Of a stretch of DNA of 38,136 nt, positions 28,974 through 36,423 are shown piece after piece. The translations under genes and the position numbers were made by a program. This DNA comes from Thermoplasmatota archaeon (lineage in GTDB: Archaea > Thermoplasmatota > JAQUQK01), in the NCBI GenBank assembly GCA_028716125.1, contig JAQUQK010000003.1:1-38136 (forward strand), written 5' to 3'. The notes below the pieces were generated by a model. It saw only the letters and a program-made list of their open reading frames with translations, did not search any database and was not told the origin of the DNA. The first letter of the stretch is position 1, and the number at the start of each line of letters is the position of its first letter.

Positions 28974-29201
28974 CTATTCCAAACAATGTTTATCTGCCGG
29001 CAGCTTACAATGACTGCCGTCAACTGACTTTGATTTCTTAGGGTCAAAGTTTTTGCACTTCACGCATTTACCCTTCATCCTTGAGTAATTCTTGCCGTAT
29101 AAAAATCTATTGCGCTGTTCTGTGCCTTCAAATTTCATCTTGTATTTCTCTGTAAGGCCACGCTCGCACTTCTCCCGACACTCGCTTAAACCAATACTCA
29201 T
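28974..29201 (-). CDS. Small basic Cys-rich protein after the portal gene
   Basis: This 75-residue protein has Cys at 8, 12, 46, 49, 64 and 73 ('CREKCERG', 'CVKCKNFDPKKSK', 'HCKLPADKHCLE') in a Lys-rich background, suggesting a zinc- or redox-stabilised small fold. The start overlaps the portal stop as ATGA. No recognised family; a minor head or accessory protein is possible. Confidence 0.55.
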   Translation of the reverse strand: MSIGLSECREKCERGLTEKYKMKFEGTEQRNRFLYGKNYSRMKGKCVKCKNFDPKKSKSVDGSHCKLPADKHCLE

Positions 29202-31354
29202 ACCGCCGCCTTTAATGCCGGCCTTGCCGGTTGAGGCGCCATCGCGGCCGCCTGTTTCATCCGCTCTTTGCCCTTATCTATGATTTCCTCTTTATTATCT
29301 ACGTCAGTTGACCTTATCAATATGTCTCTATCAATCGGCATCTGCATATTCTGGAGTAAGGTTCTGTTCAACTCGAACAGTTCAAGACTCTTAAATATCC
29401 TTGCTGTCGGGGCCATCGGACTGAGGTCAACTTTCGTGTTGTATCTTCCCCGGCGCCGTTGCTGTTTTAATTGTGTAATTAACATTTTCGTAGCCATCGC
29501 CTTCGACTCTTTATCAAGGGCCTGGGCGAATTGCTTGAACGCATTGGCGCTCATTTCAAACGACTTTATCGCCATATCTCTTTGGGCGGGGTCTTGCAGA
29601 ACGTCGGGAGGAGGCATCTGAGGCATCTGTGGTATTCTCTGGCCCGAATCTGAGAATTGCTTGAGCAGTATTGCAGTCGCTTGCTTTATCAGTTCCGCAT
29701 CGAGAAGGTCGTTTTTATCTACTATCTCAAGGATTTCGTCCTCAGAGAATATGTCATTGTTGCGGATAATTTCTACGATGAGATTTCCAGCAAGGGACAT
29801 CGTGTAATCGAAATTTTGGAAAACAGCCGCCGAACCGGTGAGAGCGCTTAGTTGCTTCAATCTTATCGTAGAGGCCACACGGTCTTTGGCGGTAGTGGGG
29901 TCCTCGGTACGTACATTGGAAATTTGCCGGAGATTTTCTACGGCTTTCTCTTTAACTATACCTATGGCAGTTGGATAGTTGCTCGGTTGTATTTTTTCCA
30001 GCTCGCCGCCGGCTTTTGATTTATCGAGAACTACACCATCTTCCCCGCCGTGCGCTTTAAGAAATTCAGCGTACTTTTCTGCACCAACGCCGCCCTTCAT
30101 CATATAGCCGGTATTGGCTAACTGCTTAATGATATTAAGTTCCATCGAGTGAGCGTAGTTTATCTCTTCCTGCGTCCCTATCATATCCTCGGACATTCCG
30201 CTCTTGTATCCATTCACGAAAAATGGGTAGAAGGGTATTACTGGAAATAAGCATACCCCACTTTGTGCGAGATTGAGCTCATCGACTATATTCTCCAGCA
30301 GGCAATCGCCGACTCTGATGGTGTGAATCATCACATTGCAAATTGTCTCTTTGATGGTGAAATCGGGGTTATCTTTGGCACGTTGCTTGACGTTATCTAT
30401 CATCTTTTGAGTAACTTCGGTCTGCTTCGTTTCGCCAGTTTCAGAATTGACAAAATCTACCTTCGCGCCCGGGACGAGAATAATAGCGTCAAACTCAGAC
30501 TTCCTCTTGTCATACCACCAAGTGCATTTTGTCGGCTTTCTCCACCAGGTATGAGATACTTGGTAGCGGGTCTTTTGAAGGTTCTTTACATCGGTGCGGT
30601 TCTCAGGCCCGAATATACTTGTTTGTTTGTTGCGGCTGCCGACCATCATTTCAATAATAGATGTTATGGCGCCGACCACAGCCCCGACAAACCCTCCGTT
30701 TCCGCCTATCGCTTCAAGTTCGCTTTTCTTGTCGGGATATCTTAGATTTATTGTGTCCTTATCCTCCCACGGCTCCCATATACAGAATTTCGCTCCGCGG
30801 CCCGGTGTGTTAGGGTCGTATATCAAACAGTTCGGGTCCCACAGTACCTCAAATTCGTTCAGCCGCTCTACCCTGATATTCTTGTGGAGAGGGTCTTGGC
30901 TATCATCGAGAAAGAAGCCGAGCTGTCCTGAGCCGGTGTTCAGGCCGGCTTCGAATAACTGAGTCTTTTCAAATTGGGCCTGCTCGGAGTCCATCGCTTG
31001 CTTTGCTAAAGCAGTTAAAACTTTGGCGATTGTGGCACTACCACCTTTGGTATTGAAAACCTTGAAATCTTTGGGGTTTTGTATCTGCGTGCCCACAACC
31101 TGCTTAATCTGCGGTTTGATAAGAGGGATGGTAAGGCAGAATTTGCCCTTAGCTTCGTTGGCTTCCTTGATAGCAGGATCCCACTGGAGATCTCCCCCTA
31201 TAACGAAATCCTCACCCTTGCGCATCCGGTCGTAAAAATTGGCCGAACCTTCAAGGCCGAGGTCCCGAAAGTCCCGGACGATAGTTAAAATCTCATCGTC
31301 CGTTAAATCGGTAATCGGTTTGTCCTCTGTGTTTTGACTGGCTACCTTTGCCAT
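29198..31354 (-). CDS. Portal protein (P22 gp1-like)
   Basis: This 718-residue protein is the size of P22-type portals. It has the characteristic early segment 'FYDRMRKGEDFVIGGDLQWDPAIKEANEAKGKFCLTIPLIKPQIKQVVGTQIQNP' (residues 40-100, in parts), a mid-region 'NEFEVLWDPNCLIYDPNTP' and a helical C-terminal barrel-like part ('KEEIIDKGKERMKQAA'). The dodecameric portal is the DNA entry point and docks TerL. It starts immediately after the upstream stop (TAG then ATG) and lies downstream of the terminase genes, the standard late order. Confidence 0.85.
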   Translation of the reverse strand: MAKVASQNTEDKPITDLTDDEILTIVRDFRDLGLEGSANFYDRMRKGEDFVIGGDLQWDPAIKEANEAKGKFCLTIPLIKPQIKQVVGTQIQNPKDFKVFNTKGGSATIAKVLTALAKQAMDSEQAQFEKTQLFEAGLNTGSGQLGFFLDDSQDPLHKNIRVERLNEFEVLWDPNCLIYDPNTPGRGAKFCIWEPWEDKDTINLRYPDKKSELEAIGGNGGFVGAVVGAITSIIEMMVGSRNKQTSIFGPENRTDVKNLQKTRYQVSHTWWRKPTKCTWWYDKRKSEFDAIILVPGAKVDFVNSETGETKQTEVTQKMIDNVKQRAKDNPDFTIKETICNVMIHTIRVGDCLLENIVDELNLAQSGVCLFPVIPFYPFFVNGYKSGMSEDMIGTQEEINYAHSMELNIIKQLANTGYMMKGGVGAEKYAEFLKAHGGEDGVVLDKSKAGGELEKIQPSNYPTAIGIVKEKAVENLRQISNVRTEDPTTAKDRVASTIRLKQLSALTGSAAVFQNFDYTMSLAGNLIVEIIRNNDIFSEDEILEIVDKNDLLDAELIKQATAILLKQFSDSGQRIPQMPQMPPPDVLQDPAQRDMAIKSFEMSANAFKQFAQALDKESKAMATKMLITQLKQQRRRGRYNTKVDLSPMAPTARIFKSLELFELNRTLLQNMQMPIDRDILIRSTDVDNKEEIIDKGKERMKQAAAMAPQPARPALKAAV

Positions 31355-31606
31355 CTATCGCCCTGTCATAAATCCCAATCGAGTTTTTGGTGTTGAGGTT
31401 TTCCTGCCAGATGACTGTTTGAGGCCGGAAGTCGTTGCCGCCTTCGTGGCGGCTGCCGCTTTCGAAATCAAAACTTTATGGGCGGCCTTGAGTAGTTTGG
31501 GGTTAGCTTTAACCTCGTTCGCGCGAATCAGCGCATCGGCGGCGTTTTCGACCTCCCACTTATCAATACCGTCTATCTTGGGCGATTGAACTGTTTTTGG
31601 GGCCAT
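31355..31606 (-). CDS. Hypothetical Lys/Ala-rich protein between TerL and portal
   Basis: I start at ATG 31606 (83 aa) with AGAGGTGAAACA upstream; the ATG 15 bases earlier has no site. It is a soluble, helical protein ('WEVENAADALIRANEVKANPKLLKAAHKVLISKAAAATK', in parts) with a Ser/Thr/Lys-rich end (SGRKTSTPKTRLG). Small basic proteins of this kind are common beside portals. The function is unknown. Confidence 0.55.
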   Translation of the reverse strand: MAPKTVQSPKIDGIDKWEVENAADALIRANEVKANPKLLKAAHKVLISKAAAATKAATTSGLKQSSGRKTSTPKTRLGFMTGR

Positions 31607-31625
31607 TGTTTCACCTCTCATAATG

Positions 31626-31826
31626 TTACCCGAAAATTCTTTTTGTGTTGGCGTATTGAGGTAATTTCTTTCCCCCGCTTTCTTCCAGATGCCCTTCCAG
31701 TTCTGCCGTAGTTATGCCTTTCATCCTGCGGCCTTTACCGGCGCGCCTGCGGGCTAACTCGGAAGCGAACTTACCGCGCTGCGCTTTGCTTACTATTGGC
31801 GTGTGCTTTCTGTGCTTACCCGGCAT
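31626..31826 (-). CDS. Small basic late-operon protein
   Basis: This 66-residue, strongly basic protein (GKHRKHTPIVSKAQRGKFASELARRRAGKGRRMKG, in parts) has a helical segment 'TTAELEGHLEES'. It overlaps the 56-residue gene upstream. It may bind DNA or a partner in the packaging machine. No family recognised. Confidence 0.5.
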   Translation of the reverse strand: MPGKHRKHTPIVSKAQRGKFASELARRRAGKGRRMKGITTAELEGHLEESGGKKLPQYANTKRIFG

Positions 31827-31986
31827 TTTTCAACTCCATCTGCACCCGCTTTTGGTGCTGCAAAATCCTCTCTTCTCGGTGAGGGTCTATTTTCTTTGAT
31901 GTTTCGACTCGGCGATAAGAAACACGACTATCCTGCCTAAATTCCCTCAACCTCACATATCTACTACCGTCCCTTATCAGTATCAT
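31816..31986 (-). CDS. Small basic protein coupled to TerL (56 aa)
   Basis: This ORF of 57 codons starts in the TAATG overlap at the TerL stop and ends by overlapping the next start by 11 bases. The product is highly basic and helical (MILIRDGSRYVRLREFRQDS, then 'HREERILQHQKRVQMELKN'). The exact coupling makes it a convincing gene. Its role may be packaging-related by position. Confidence 0.65.
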   Translation of the reverse strand: MILIRDGSRYVRLREFRQDSRVSYRRVETSKKIDPHREERILQHQKRVQMELKNAG

Positions 31987-33374
31987 TACATGCTCATGGG
32001 GCTTTTCTTCTGTTGTCGACCAGTAAGGATTTTTTCTTGAACGGGACTAATGAACTGTAACGCCCACAATCCCATTATCCTCGTATCTGCTCTATCCGGC
32101 GACCGGCCTAATCGCTTCGGCGATTTGATTTCTTCTTTGTCCTCAATCTGAATCCTGCCGGCAGTAGCGAATCTGTATTGCACCGTTGTTAGTTGCCTGT
32201 CGAGTTCATCATCAACATGCCCCCCTTCCTCTATGGCACCGTCTGAATACTTCTCCCCGGCCGTCCACCACATCTCGGCCCTCGTATTGATAAACCTGTC
32301 TGGTTGCTGACTCTTCGCCTGAGAATGAATCTCGATAACAGCAAAGCCCCACGACTTGAGAAAGTCTGCTATCGGGCCGCCTAAGCCGTCACAATCCATC
32401 ACTATAACCGGCTTGTCCTCTCCGATAGCGTGTTTGTTCGACATTGCGGCGCACTTATTGGCTACTACGGTCCCGTCACACTTACCGAAAATATCTTCCT
32501 CGATGATTTTTGTATTTTCAAAATAGTAAATAACACACTCATCATCGCCGAAGCGGGCCGGGTCGCAAACCACCAAACGGCGGAGGTCTTTAGTGTAAAA
32601 ATGTTTCTCCCTGGCCTCCGCAAGCCATTCCTGCTTTATGACTATGTTCGTCCCTGATAATGCCGACCAATCGCCTTTTAAGTAGGCCGCCAATCTTTCG
32701 GGCCTCCTGGCAAAGACGCGCTCGAGACGTGGTATATAATCGTCAGGCAGGAAGGGATTGTCTGTCGGTAGCGCCTGCAGGTATCGCCGGCAACCAGTAT
32801 TCGGTTTATCTACAAAGGCGTGCTTTAACCAGCATTGGGCCGGATTCGCAGTTAAAAGACCTTTGTATTTTAGTGCTACACCGTTTATTTTCAACCGCAG
32901 GGTTACTTGCAACATGTCGTGTTCATCTTCGGAAATTTCCTCCGCCTGGTCGATGAAATAAAAGGCCAACTCCATCGAGTTAAACTTTTGAATCAAGGCG
33001 CGGTCGTCAAAGCCGCCGAAGAAAATCTTAACCGTACCCCTAATAATTATTTCGCCCTTCTGCTCGTTTATCTCGTATGCCTCTGCAGGGACTTCCCGTT
33101 TCCACGTCTCTAATGTTGTCTTTTTGAAATCTGCGGCACGCTTGCGGCCCATAAACCCGACAGCTATCGGATACTTTGAGGGCTTGAGATTAAAGTCTCT
33201 TATAATAGCGCAGCATTGACGATATACCCACCGAACCCCGACTACTGTTTTTCCTCCGCCTTTGGCCCCGCCATATAATTCCTCTTCAACAGCATCGTCC
33301 TCAATAATATCAAGGGCTTTGTTCTGCTTAGGAGAGTATTGCCAGTTTATCTCGGTCTGATTTATATCCACCAT
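31986..33374 (-). CDS. terL: Terminase large subunit (packaging ATPase/nuclease)
   Basis: This 462-residue protein from ATG 33374 has AGGTG upstream; an in-frame GTG four codons earlier overlaps that site. Walker A GGAKGGGKT (residues 35-43) and Walker B with 'FYFIDQAEEI' (D142, E145) form the ATPase motor. The RNase H-like nuclease has 'LVVCDPARFGDDECV' (D271), 'VIVMDCDGLGGPIADFL' (D327 or D329) and a late acidic position in 'DRADTRIMG'. It pumps DNA into the prohead through the portal. Order TerS, TerL, portal is standard. Confidence 0.93.
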   Translation of the reverse strand: MVDINQTEINWQYSPKQNKALDIIEDDAVEEELYGGAKGGGKTVVGVRWVYRQCCAIIRDFNLKPSKYPIAVGFMGRKRAADFKKTTLETWKREVPAEAYEINEQKGEIIIRGTVKIFFGGFDDRALIQKFNSMELAFYFIDQAEEISEDEHDMLQVTLRLKINGVALKYKGLLTANPAQCWLKHAFVDKPNTGCRRYLQALPTDNPFLPDDYIPRLERVFARRPERLAAYLKGDWSALSGTNIVIKQEWLAEAREKHFYTKDLRRLVVCDPARFGDDECVIYYFENTKIIEEDIFGKCDGTVVANKCAAMSNKHAIGEDKPVIVMDCDGLGGPIADFLKSWGFAVIEIHSQAKSQQPDRFINTRAEMWWTAGEKYSDGAIEEGGHVDDELDRQLTTVQYRFATAGRIQIEDKEEIKSPKRLGRSPDRADTRIMGLWALQFISPVQEKILTGRQQKKSPMSM

Positions 33375-33493
33375 AAATAACCGCACCTAAGACACCTTCT
33401 TGCGGCAGTCGAACCTGTATCTCTTTCAACGTAAGCGGTGTCTCTCCTGCAATCCCACTTATGATCAAACAACCAACATATCAACTTTTTCAT
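33362..33493 (-). CDS. Small zinc-ribbon-like protein between TerS and TerL (43 aa)
   Basis: This ORF of 44 codons overlaps the TerS stop by ATGA and the TerL start by 13 bases. The product 'MKKLICWLFDHKWDC' with 'CLRCGYLWWI' at the end holds C-x2-C near the C-terminus and resembles the tiny phage proteins ending in a CxxCG knuckle (MKxLICWLxxHKW). It was easy to miss because of its size. The function is unknown. Confidence 0.7.
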   Translation of the reverse strand: MKKLICWLFDHKWDCRRDTAYVERDTGSTAARRCLRCGYLWWI

Positions 33494-33909
33494 CCAGTAA
33501 GGCATTTTCCACCTTTCGCTTTCGTTGATTTTGGGGCGGGCCTGTTCTCGTTAAAAATTATATTACCGTGAACTACTACCCCGCCGCCTTCTTTGATGAG
33601 ATTGAATTTCTTAGCAAGAATCTCAAGACTTCTAAGTTTAATAATATCCCTCTTTTTAGAAAAGGCCAATTTTTCTATCTCCCGAATAACATCTTCGGCG
33701 GTTTTTAAGGTGTTTTTTGTGGCCTTATCCGCCAGCTTTTGGAGATATGCTTGACATTGTGGTTTGTTTATGGTTTTGCACGCCTCCACAATCAAAGTAT
33801 CGCCTGTGCATTTCGAGCCAGCCAGTTTATATGCTCTTGCCTGGCTTGGCTTCTTCATCTTAAAGTAAATCTCACACGTACGACGCTGTAATGGCGTTAG
33901 CTTTCTCAT
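33490..33909 (-). CDS. terS: Terminase small subunit
   Basis: This 139-residue protein opens 'LTPLQRRTCEIYFKMKKPSQARAYKLAG', a helix-turn-helix with the L-T-x-x-Q-x-x-F/C plus A-Y pattern of terminase_2 small subunits, followed by helices ('AEDVIREIEKLAFSKKRDIIK') and a basic tail. It recognises the packaging start site on phage DNA and assembles with TerL. No clear Shine-Dalgarno sequence is seen. It begins 18 bases after the methyltransferase fragment. Confidence 0.8.
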   Translation of the reverse strand: MRKLTPLQRRTCEIYFKMKKPSQARAYKLAGSKCTGDTLIVEACKTINKPQCQAYLQKLADKATKNTLKTAEDVIREIEKLAFSKKRDIIKLRSLEILAKKFNLIKEGGGVVVHGNIIFNENRPAPKSTKAKGGKCLTG

Positions 33910-33927
33910 AAGTAAAGTATCGGAATA

Positions 33928-34518
33928 TCAGGGGTTAGAAAATAATCCAACCTGACCGCGTAACTGTTCGGCGACGGGGACGCCGGTATCTTTGACGGCA
34001 ATTCTTCTGCGGGCCTCTTCGCAATACTTCGGCGACTTATCTATGCCGCAAAATCTTCTGTTGTGCTGGCTTGCCGGTATGCGCGACCAACCAACGCCGC
34101 AGAAGGGGTCAAGAACATAATCGCCTTCATTCGACCAGTAGAGTATAAACTTTCGGGCCAATGCTATCGGCTTCTGCGTAGGATGAACTCTGGCCCCATC
34201 TTCCTTTGTTGTGTTGCCGACTATCGGCCGGATACCATAATCGGGGGCCTGACCGAGTTTGTAATTGTAGGTCAACTTGCCCCCCCCCTTCTGCCACATT
34301 CCGATTATCTCCCAACCGTTCATCCACTTTACTTTTCGGGCCTGCGGTACAGGGTTTGATTTTAGGTCTGCATAATATCCTTTTAGCTTAAAGCTGTATT
34401 TACTTTGTAGATAACGACTTAGGAAATTTATTTTGTCCCTGTCAAAGTAGCAGCAGAACATTCCGCCCGGCCTGAGTATCCTTACCGCCTCATCTACCCA
34501 AGCGAAAGTCCAGAGCAT
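33928..34518 (-). pseudogene. DNA methyltransferase (N4/N6-type), N-terminally truncated
   Basis: The 196 residues from ATG 34518 carry the C-terminal half of a beta-class DNA methyltransferase: 'AVRILRPGGMFCCYFD', 'VHPTQKP' (residues 111-117), the AdoMet loop 'VLDPFCGVGWSR' (136-146, F-x-G-x-G in variant form) and 'RFCGIDKSPKYCEEARRR'. The catalytic DPPY motif, which should precede these, is missing. Upstream, the reading frame stays open through family-like 'SFGSSSGSIDAF' but meets a stop at about 34590 with no start codon in between. It could still bind AdoMet but not methylate, so I call it a remnant. Confidence 0.7.
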
Positions 34519-34559
34519 AAACGCATCGATGCTACCAGAAGAAGAGCCAAAACTATAAA

Positions 34560-34583
34560 GGCTACTCTTTGGAGAGAGTAGCC
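34560..34583. terminator. Hairpin at the broken end of the methyltransferase
   Basis: GGCTACTCT (34560-34568) and AGAGTAGCC (34575-34583) pair perfectly around TTGGAG. T-rich runs flank both sides (AGTTTTGTT on the plus strand, TTTATAGTTTT on the minus strand), so it could act in either direction. It lies within the open frame upstream of the methyltransferase start. Confidence 0.6.
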
Positions 34584-34624
34584 AGTTTTGTTACCCTATC
34601 GTTCACGGATGGCAAACGTTAGGG

Positions 34625-34638
34625 CGGGCCGAAGCCCG
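34625..34638 (-). promoter_or_regulatory. UUCG-tetraloop hairpin in the late leader
   Basis: On the minus strand CGGGC and GCCCG enclose TTCG, giving the very stable C(UUCG)G tetraloop. It lies 12-25 bases downstream of the likely start point of the promoter at 34657-34684 and may stabilise the 5' end of the late message. Overlapping bases also repeat TTAGGGCGGG seen in the hairpins at 544 and 25463. Confidence 0.55.
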
Positions 34639-34656
34639 ATATATTGTGCAAACACC

Positions 34657-34684
34657 ATTATCGACACTTCAGCCTAATTGTCAA
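34657..34684 (-). promoter_or_regulatory. Strong putative late promoter
   Basis: TTGACA (34684-34679, perfect -35) and GATAAT (34662-34657, five of six) are 16 bases apart on the minus strand. Transcription would begin near 34650 and run through the methyltransferase fragment into TerS, TerL, portal and capsid. It is the best sigma70 match found in the window and lies between the early/accessory block and the packaging module. Confidence 0.65.
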
Positions 34685-34710
34685 GAGCCATTCCAGAAAG
34701 GAGTCGCGCT

Positions 34711-34779
34711 ATGCGCTCGCAAACCTATGGTAGGCCGTTAAAGCGGCATTGGGTTTTTGCGTCCTTTAATGGCCTATAA
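34711..34779 (+). CDS. Possible 22-residue leader peptide
   Basis: ATG at 34711 has AAGGAG seven bases upstream and encodes MRSQTYGRPLKRHWVFASF plus three residues before TAA. It overlaps a long inverted repeat (34731-34776) and a TATAAT, so translation could influence the fold, as in attenuators. No comparable peptide is known to me. Support is weak. Confidence 0.25.
   Translation: MRSQTYGRPLKRHWVFASFNGL
34731..34776 (+). ncRNA. Long stem-loop in the HNH leader region
   Basis: TAGGCCGTTAAAG (34731-34743) pairs with CTTTAATGGCCTA (34764-34776) in a 13-base stem with one G-U, around a 20-base loop. With the GC-rich hairpin at 34793-34821 it gives an extended structured RNA or DNA just before the HNH gene. 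No known riboswitch or intron core was recognised. A noncoding RNA or the ends of a mobile element are possible. Confidence 0.5.
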
Positions 34780-34780
34780 T
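34775..34780 (+). promoter_or_regulatory. Possible -10 box of the HNH gene
   Basis: A perfect TATAAT lies at 34775-34780, 80 bases ahead of the HNH ATG. No convincing -35 is placed at 16-18 bases. It overlaps the right arm of the long inverted repeat, so repeat folding or a bound protein could shut it. Confidence 0.3.
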
Positions 34781-34792
34781 GGCTCGGACGGC

Positions 34793-34821
34793 GTGCGCCC
34801 AGTAGTGTAAGCTGGGCGCAC
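34793..34821 (+). terminator. GC-rich perfect hairpin upstream of the HNH gene
   Basis: GTGCGCCCAG (34793-34802) and CTGGGCGCAC (34812-34821) form a perfect 10-base stem with a 9-base loop. AGTATTAAAAAAATTTTG follows on the plus strand, which is A-rich first and so not a classical terminator. It may be a leader attenuator or an element end. The gap 34519-34859 contains only this set of signals and no other supported gene. Confidence 0.5.
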
Positions 34822-34859
34822 AGTATTAAAAAAATTTTGCAAAATAGGAGAAAATAATT

Positions 34860-35090
34860 ATGGCTTTTCCGCAATCAGTAATTGACGCTGTATGGAGACG
34901 GTCTGGTGGTAAATGTGAATGCACCCGAAAACTTTGTGGTCATACAGGCCGTTGCTACAAAGATTTAACCGCATATAATTGGAACGCCCATCATATAACG
35001 GCAGTTTCATTAGGTGGAGACGACACCTTAAGCAATTGCGAAGCTCTTTGCTTACCTTGCCACAAAAACACAGGTTCTTATGGAGGTTAA
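34860..35090 (+). CDS. HNH endonuclease (small, free-standing)
   Basis: This 76-residue protein has AGGAGA upstream of ATG. The HNH core is 'WNAHHITAVSLGGDDTLSNCEALCLPCHKNT': His44-His45, Asn59 and His68, with zinc Cys at 19, 21, 26, 32, 64 and 67. Small HNH enzymes cut DNA and often act as homing or packaging-associated nucleases. It stands opposite to all neighbours and has its own leader structures, and the genes on both sides are truncated, so it looks like a recent insertion. Its end overlaps the next minus-strand gene by four bases. Confidence 0.8.
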   Translation: MAFPQSVIDAVWRRSGGKCECTRKLCGHTGRCYKDLTAYNWNAHHITAVSLGGDDTLSNCEALCLPCHKNTGSYGG

Positions 35091-35359
35091 GCCTTATTAA
35101 GTAGCTGTATCTCCATATACCGGCCTATTCCTGAACTGGGCCAAAAGAGGCGCAACTCGAAGTTTTTGTAGCCATTTTGGCCCAGTAGGTTATAAAGCTG
35201 TCGCGCTTCTTCTTCAAAACCATACCATTCCATCTGGACAGTCTTATTATGCCCACAAGAACAAAAGGTGTTAAACCCATTATTGCGCAGTAAATATACC
35301 AAATCCCGAACGGGCTCTTCTATTCGGTCATACCAATTATTTTTAGGGGGTTTTTTCAA
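35087..35359 (-). CDS. Conserved phage hypothetical protein
   Basis: This 90-residue protein starts at TTG 35359 (no ATG upstream in frame, weak ribosome site). 'DLVYLLRNNGFNTFCSCGHNKTVQMEW' (residues 19-45) is a pattern of a phage family with unknown function, in which a Cys pair 'CSCGH' is conserved. It begins one base past the TAA of the stub upstream. Its promoter-distal end faces the HNH gene. Confidence 0.5.
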   Translation of the reverse strand: MKKPPKNNWYDRIEEPVRDLVYLLRNNGFNTFCSCGHNKTVQMEWYGFEEEARQLYNLLGQNGYKNFELRLFWPSSGIGRYMEIQLLNKA

Positions 35360-35360
35360 A

Positions 35361-35504
35361 TTAGGACACTACCAGATATTCACCTGGCCCAACTATTTTT
35401 TTTGTTTTGCGGCCATCGGCGTATTTATAGCAACTGTAATGCCGTTTAAATAATGCCATTGCGTCCCCGTCTCCGTCTTTGGCAGCATACCAGTATCCGG
35501 TCAT
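35361..35504 (-). pseudogene. Truncated phage protein (47 aa remnant)
   Basis: ATG 35504 overlaps the RusA stop (ATGA). The 47 residues 'MALFKRHYSCYKYADGRKTKK' (shown from residue 16) and 'IVGPGEYLVVS' match the N-terminal part of a common phage protein that normally continues 'L..P...ALFVWR' for another 100 residues or more. Here a TAA follows at once. The downstream part is absent from the window. It is either a truncated gene or a naturally short form. Confidence 0.5.
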
Positions 35505-35953
35505 AGCTCCTCTACCCTTACCAGTGCGCCCGTCTTGTCGCCGAATACTTTAGTGGCTGTCAATTCGACTATCTGTGAATCATCGCGCCATATAAGACCT
35601 GTTAAGGCGTCCCCTGTTGAACGTATTAGCTTATCGAGGTCGGGACGATGGAAGGGATGCTGCGGCGCGGACTTCTTTAGCTTGTCTGCGTTTGCCCCTG
35701 AGCCGAAATGACTTTGAGGCCGAATGAAAATAAACGTAATCGACACTTTGAGCGGCCCTGTAAGCAAAACCCTCCGACCGTAAACCGTCTGGCCGTATGG
35801 TGATTGAGTAAACGCCCACTTGACCGCCTCCTGCCAGGGCTTCTGAAACTTAGAGGCCGGGGCTACTATCATCTTCCCTTGTGGCGTTTTGAACGCCACT
35901 TTAGAACCCGAACCCGCGGGCCTGCCCTGCACCAAAAAGGATATCTCACTCAT
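35501..35953 (-). CDS. rusA: RusA-family Holliday junction resolvase
   Basis: In this 150-residue protein, the RusA core is 'HRPDLDKLIRSTGDALTGLIWRDDSQIVEL' (residues 102-131, in parts) with acidic metal ligands D105/D107, D115, D124 and D125, and Lys135 downstream. RusA dimers cut four-way junctions symmetrically, resolving recombination or replication intermediates before packaging. It overlaps both neighbours, so it is co-translated in the recombination part of the accessory operon. It is the best supported recombination enzyme in the genome besides the integrase. Confidence 0.88.
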   Translation of the reverse strand: MSEISFLVQGRPAGSGSKVAFKTPQGKMIVAPASKFQKPWQEAVKWAFTQSPYGQTVYGRRVLLTGPLKVSITFIFIRPQSHFGSGANADKLKKSAPQHPFHRPDLDKLIRSTGDALTGLIWRDDSQIVELTATKVFGDKTGALVRVEEL

Positions 35954-36408
35954 TTTTTATCTCCCACTTTGCAAGATTTGTTTTCCCTAAGTTTATAGTG
36001 CGGTAACTGTTCGCTGATGGTTTTGCGGATTGTCTTGAGTAAATAGTAATTGCTGCCCTTCTGTAACACGGTCAGCAGGCCCTTTAGGTATCGCTCGTTG
36101 ATTCTTAAAGTAGTCCGGGCTTCCGGGATAGGGTCGAATACATCCAGCCGCCAGAACTCCCGCCTGAATACCCTGTTAGCTACAAGAAGGCGGGCTATGA
36201 CCTTTTGGGAGTTCAGGTAGTGATATTTTTTGTGTGAAAGCAATCCCTCGTTGATTTGGGCTATCTCCTCGTAACTTTCCTTCAAGACTGCGAGTTGGTG
36301 TTTCAGATTGTCGATTTCTCGGCGGGATCGTAATTCACCTTCGTTGACGCCGGCTTGAAATATCACCCTGTCGTTGTCTGTGAACTGCTTATCTTTTTTC
36401 GTAGCCAT
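35950..36408 (-). CDS. Coiled-coil hypothetical protein upstream of RusA
   Basis: This 152-residue protein has a charged coiled-coil region about residues 22-58 ('GELRSRREIDNLKHQLAVLKESYEEIAQ') and a helical, Arg-rich C-terminal half ('VIARLLVANRVFRREFWRLDV'). Its stop overlaps RusA. Position suggests a DNA replication or recombination partner; no family recognised. Confidence 0.55.
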   Translation of the reverse strand: MATKKDKQFTDNDRVIFQAGVNEGELRSRREIDNLKHQLAVLKESYEEIAQINEGLLSHKKYHYLNSQKVIARLLVANRVFRREFWRLDVFDPIPEARTTLRINERYLKGLLTVLQKGSNYYLLKTIRKTISEQLPHYKLRENKSCKVGDKK

Positions 36409-36423
36409 CCGTGGCGCCCCTTT

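Noticed and set aside
34580..34860. Group I or II intron core before the HNH gene
   Set aside because: No P7/P3 or domain V-like signature is seen, and the HNH gene is opposite to the neighbouring exon candidates. The hairpins alone are not enough.
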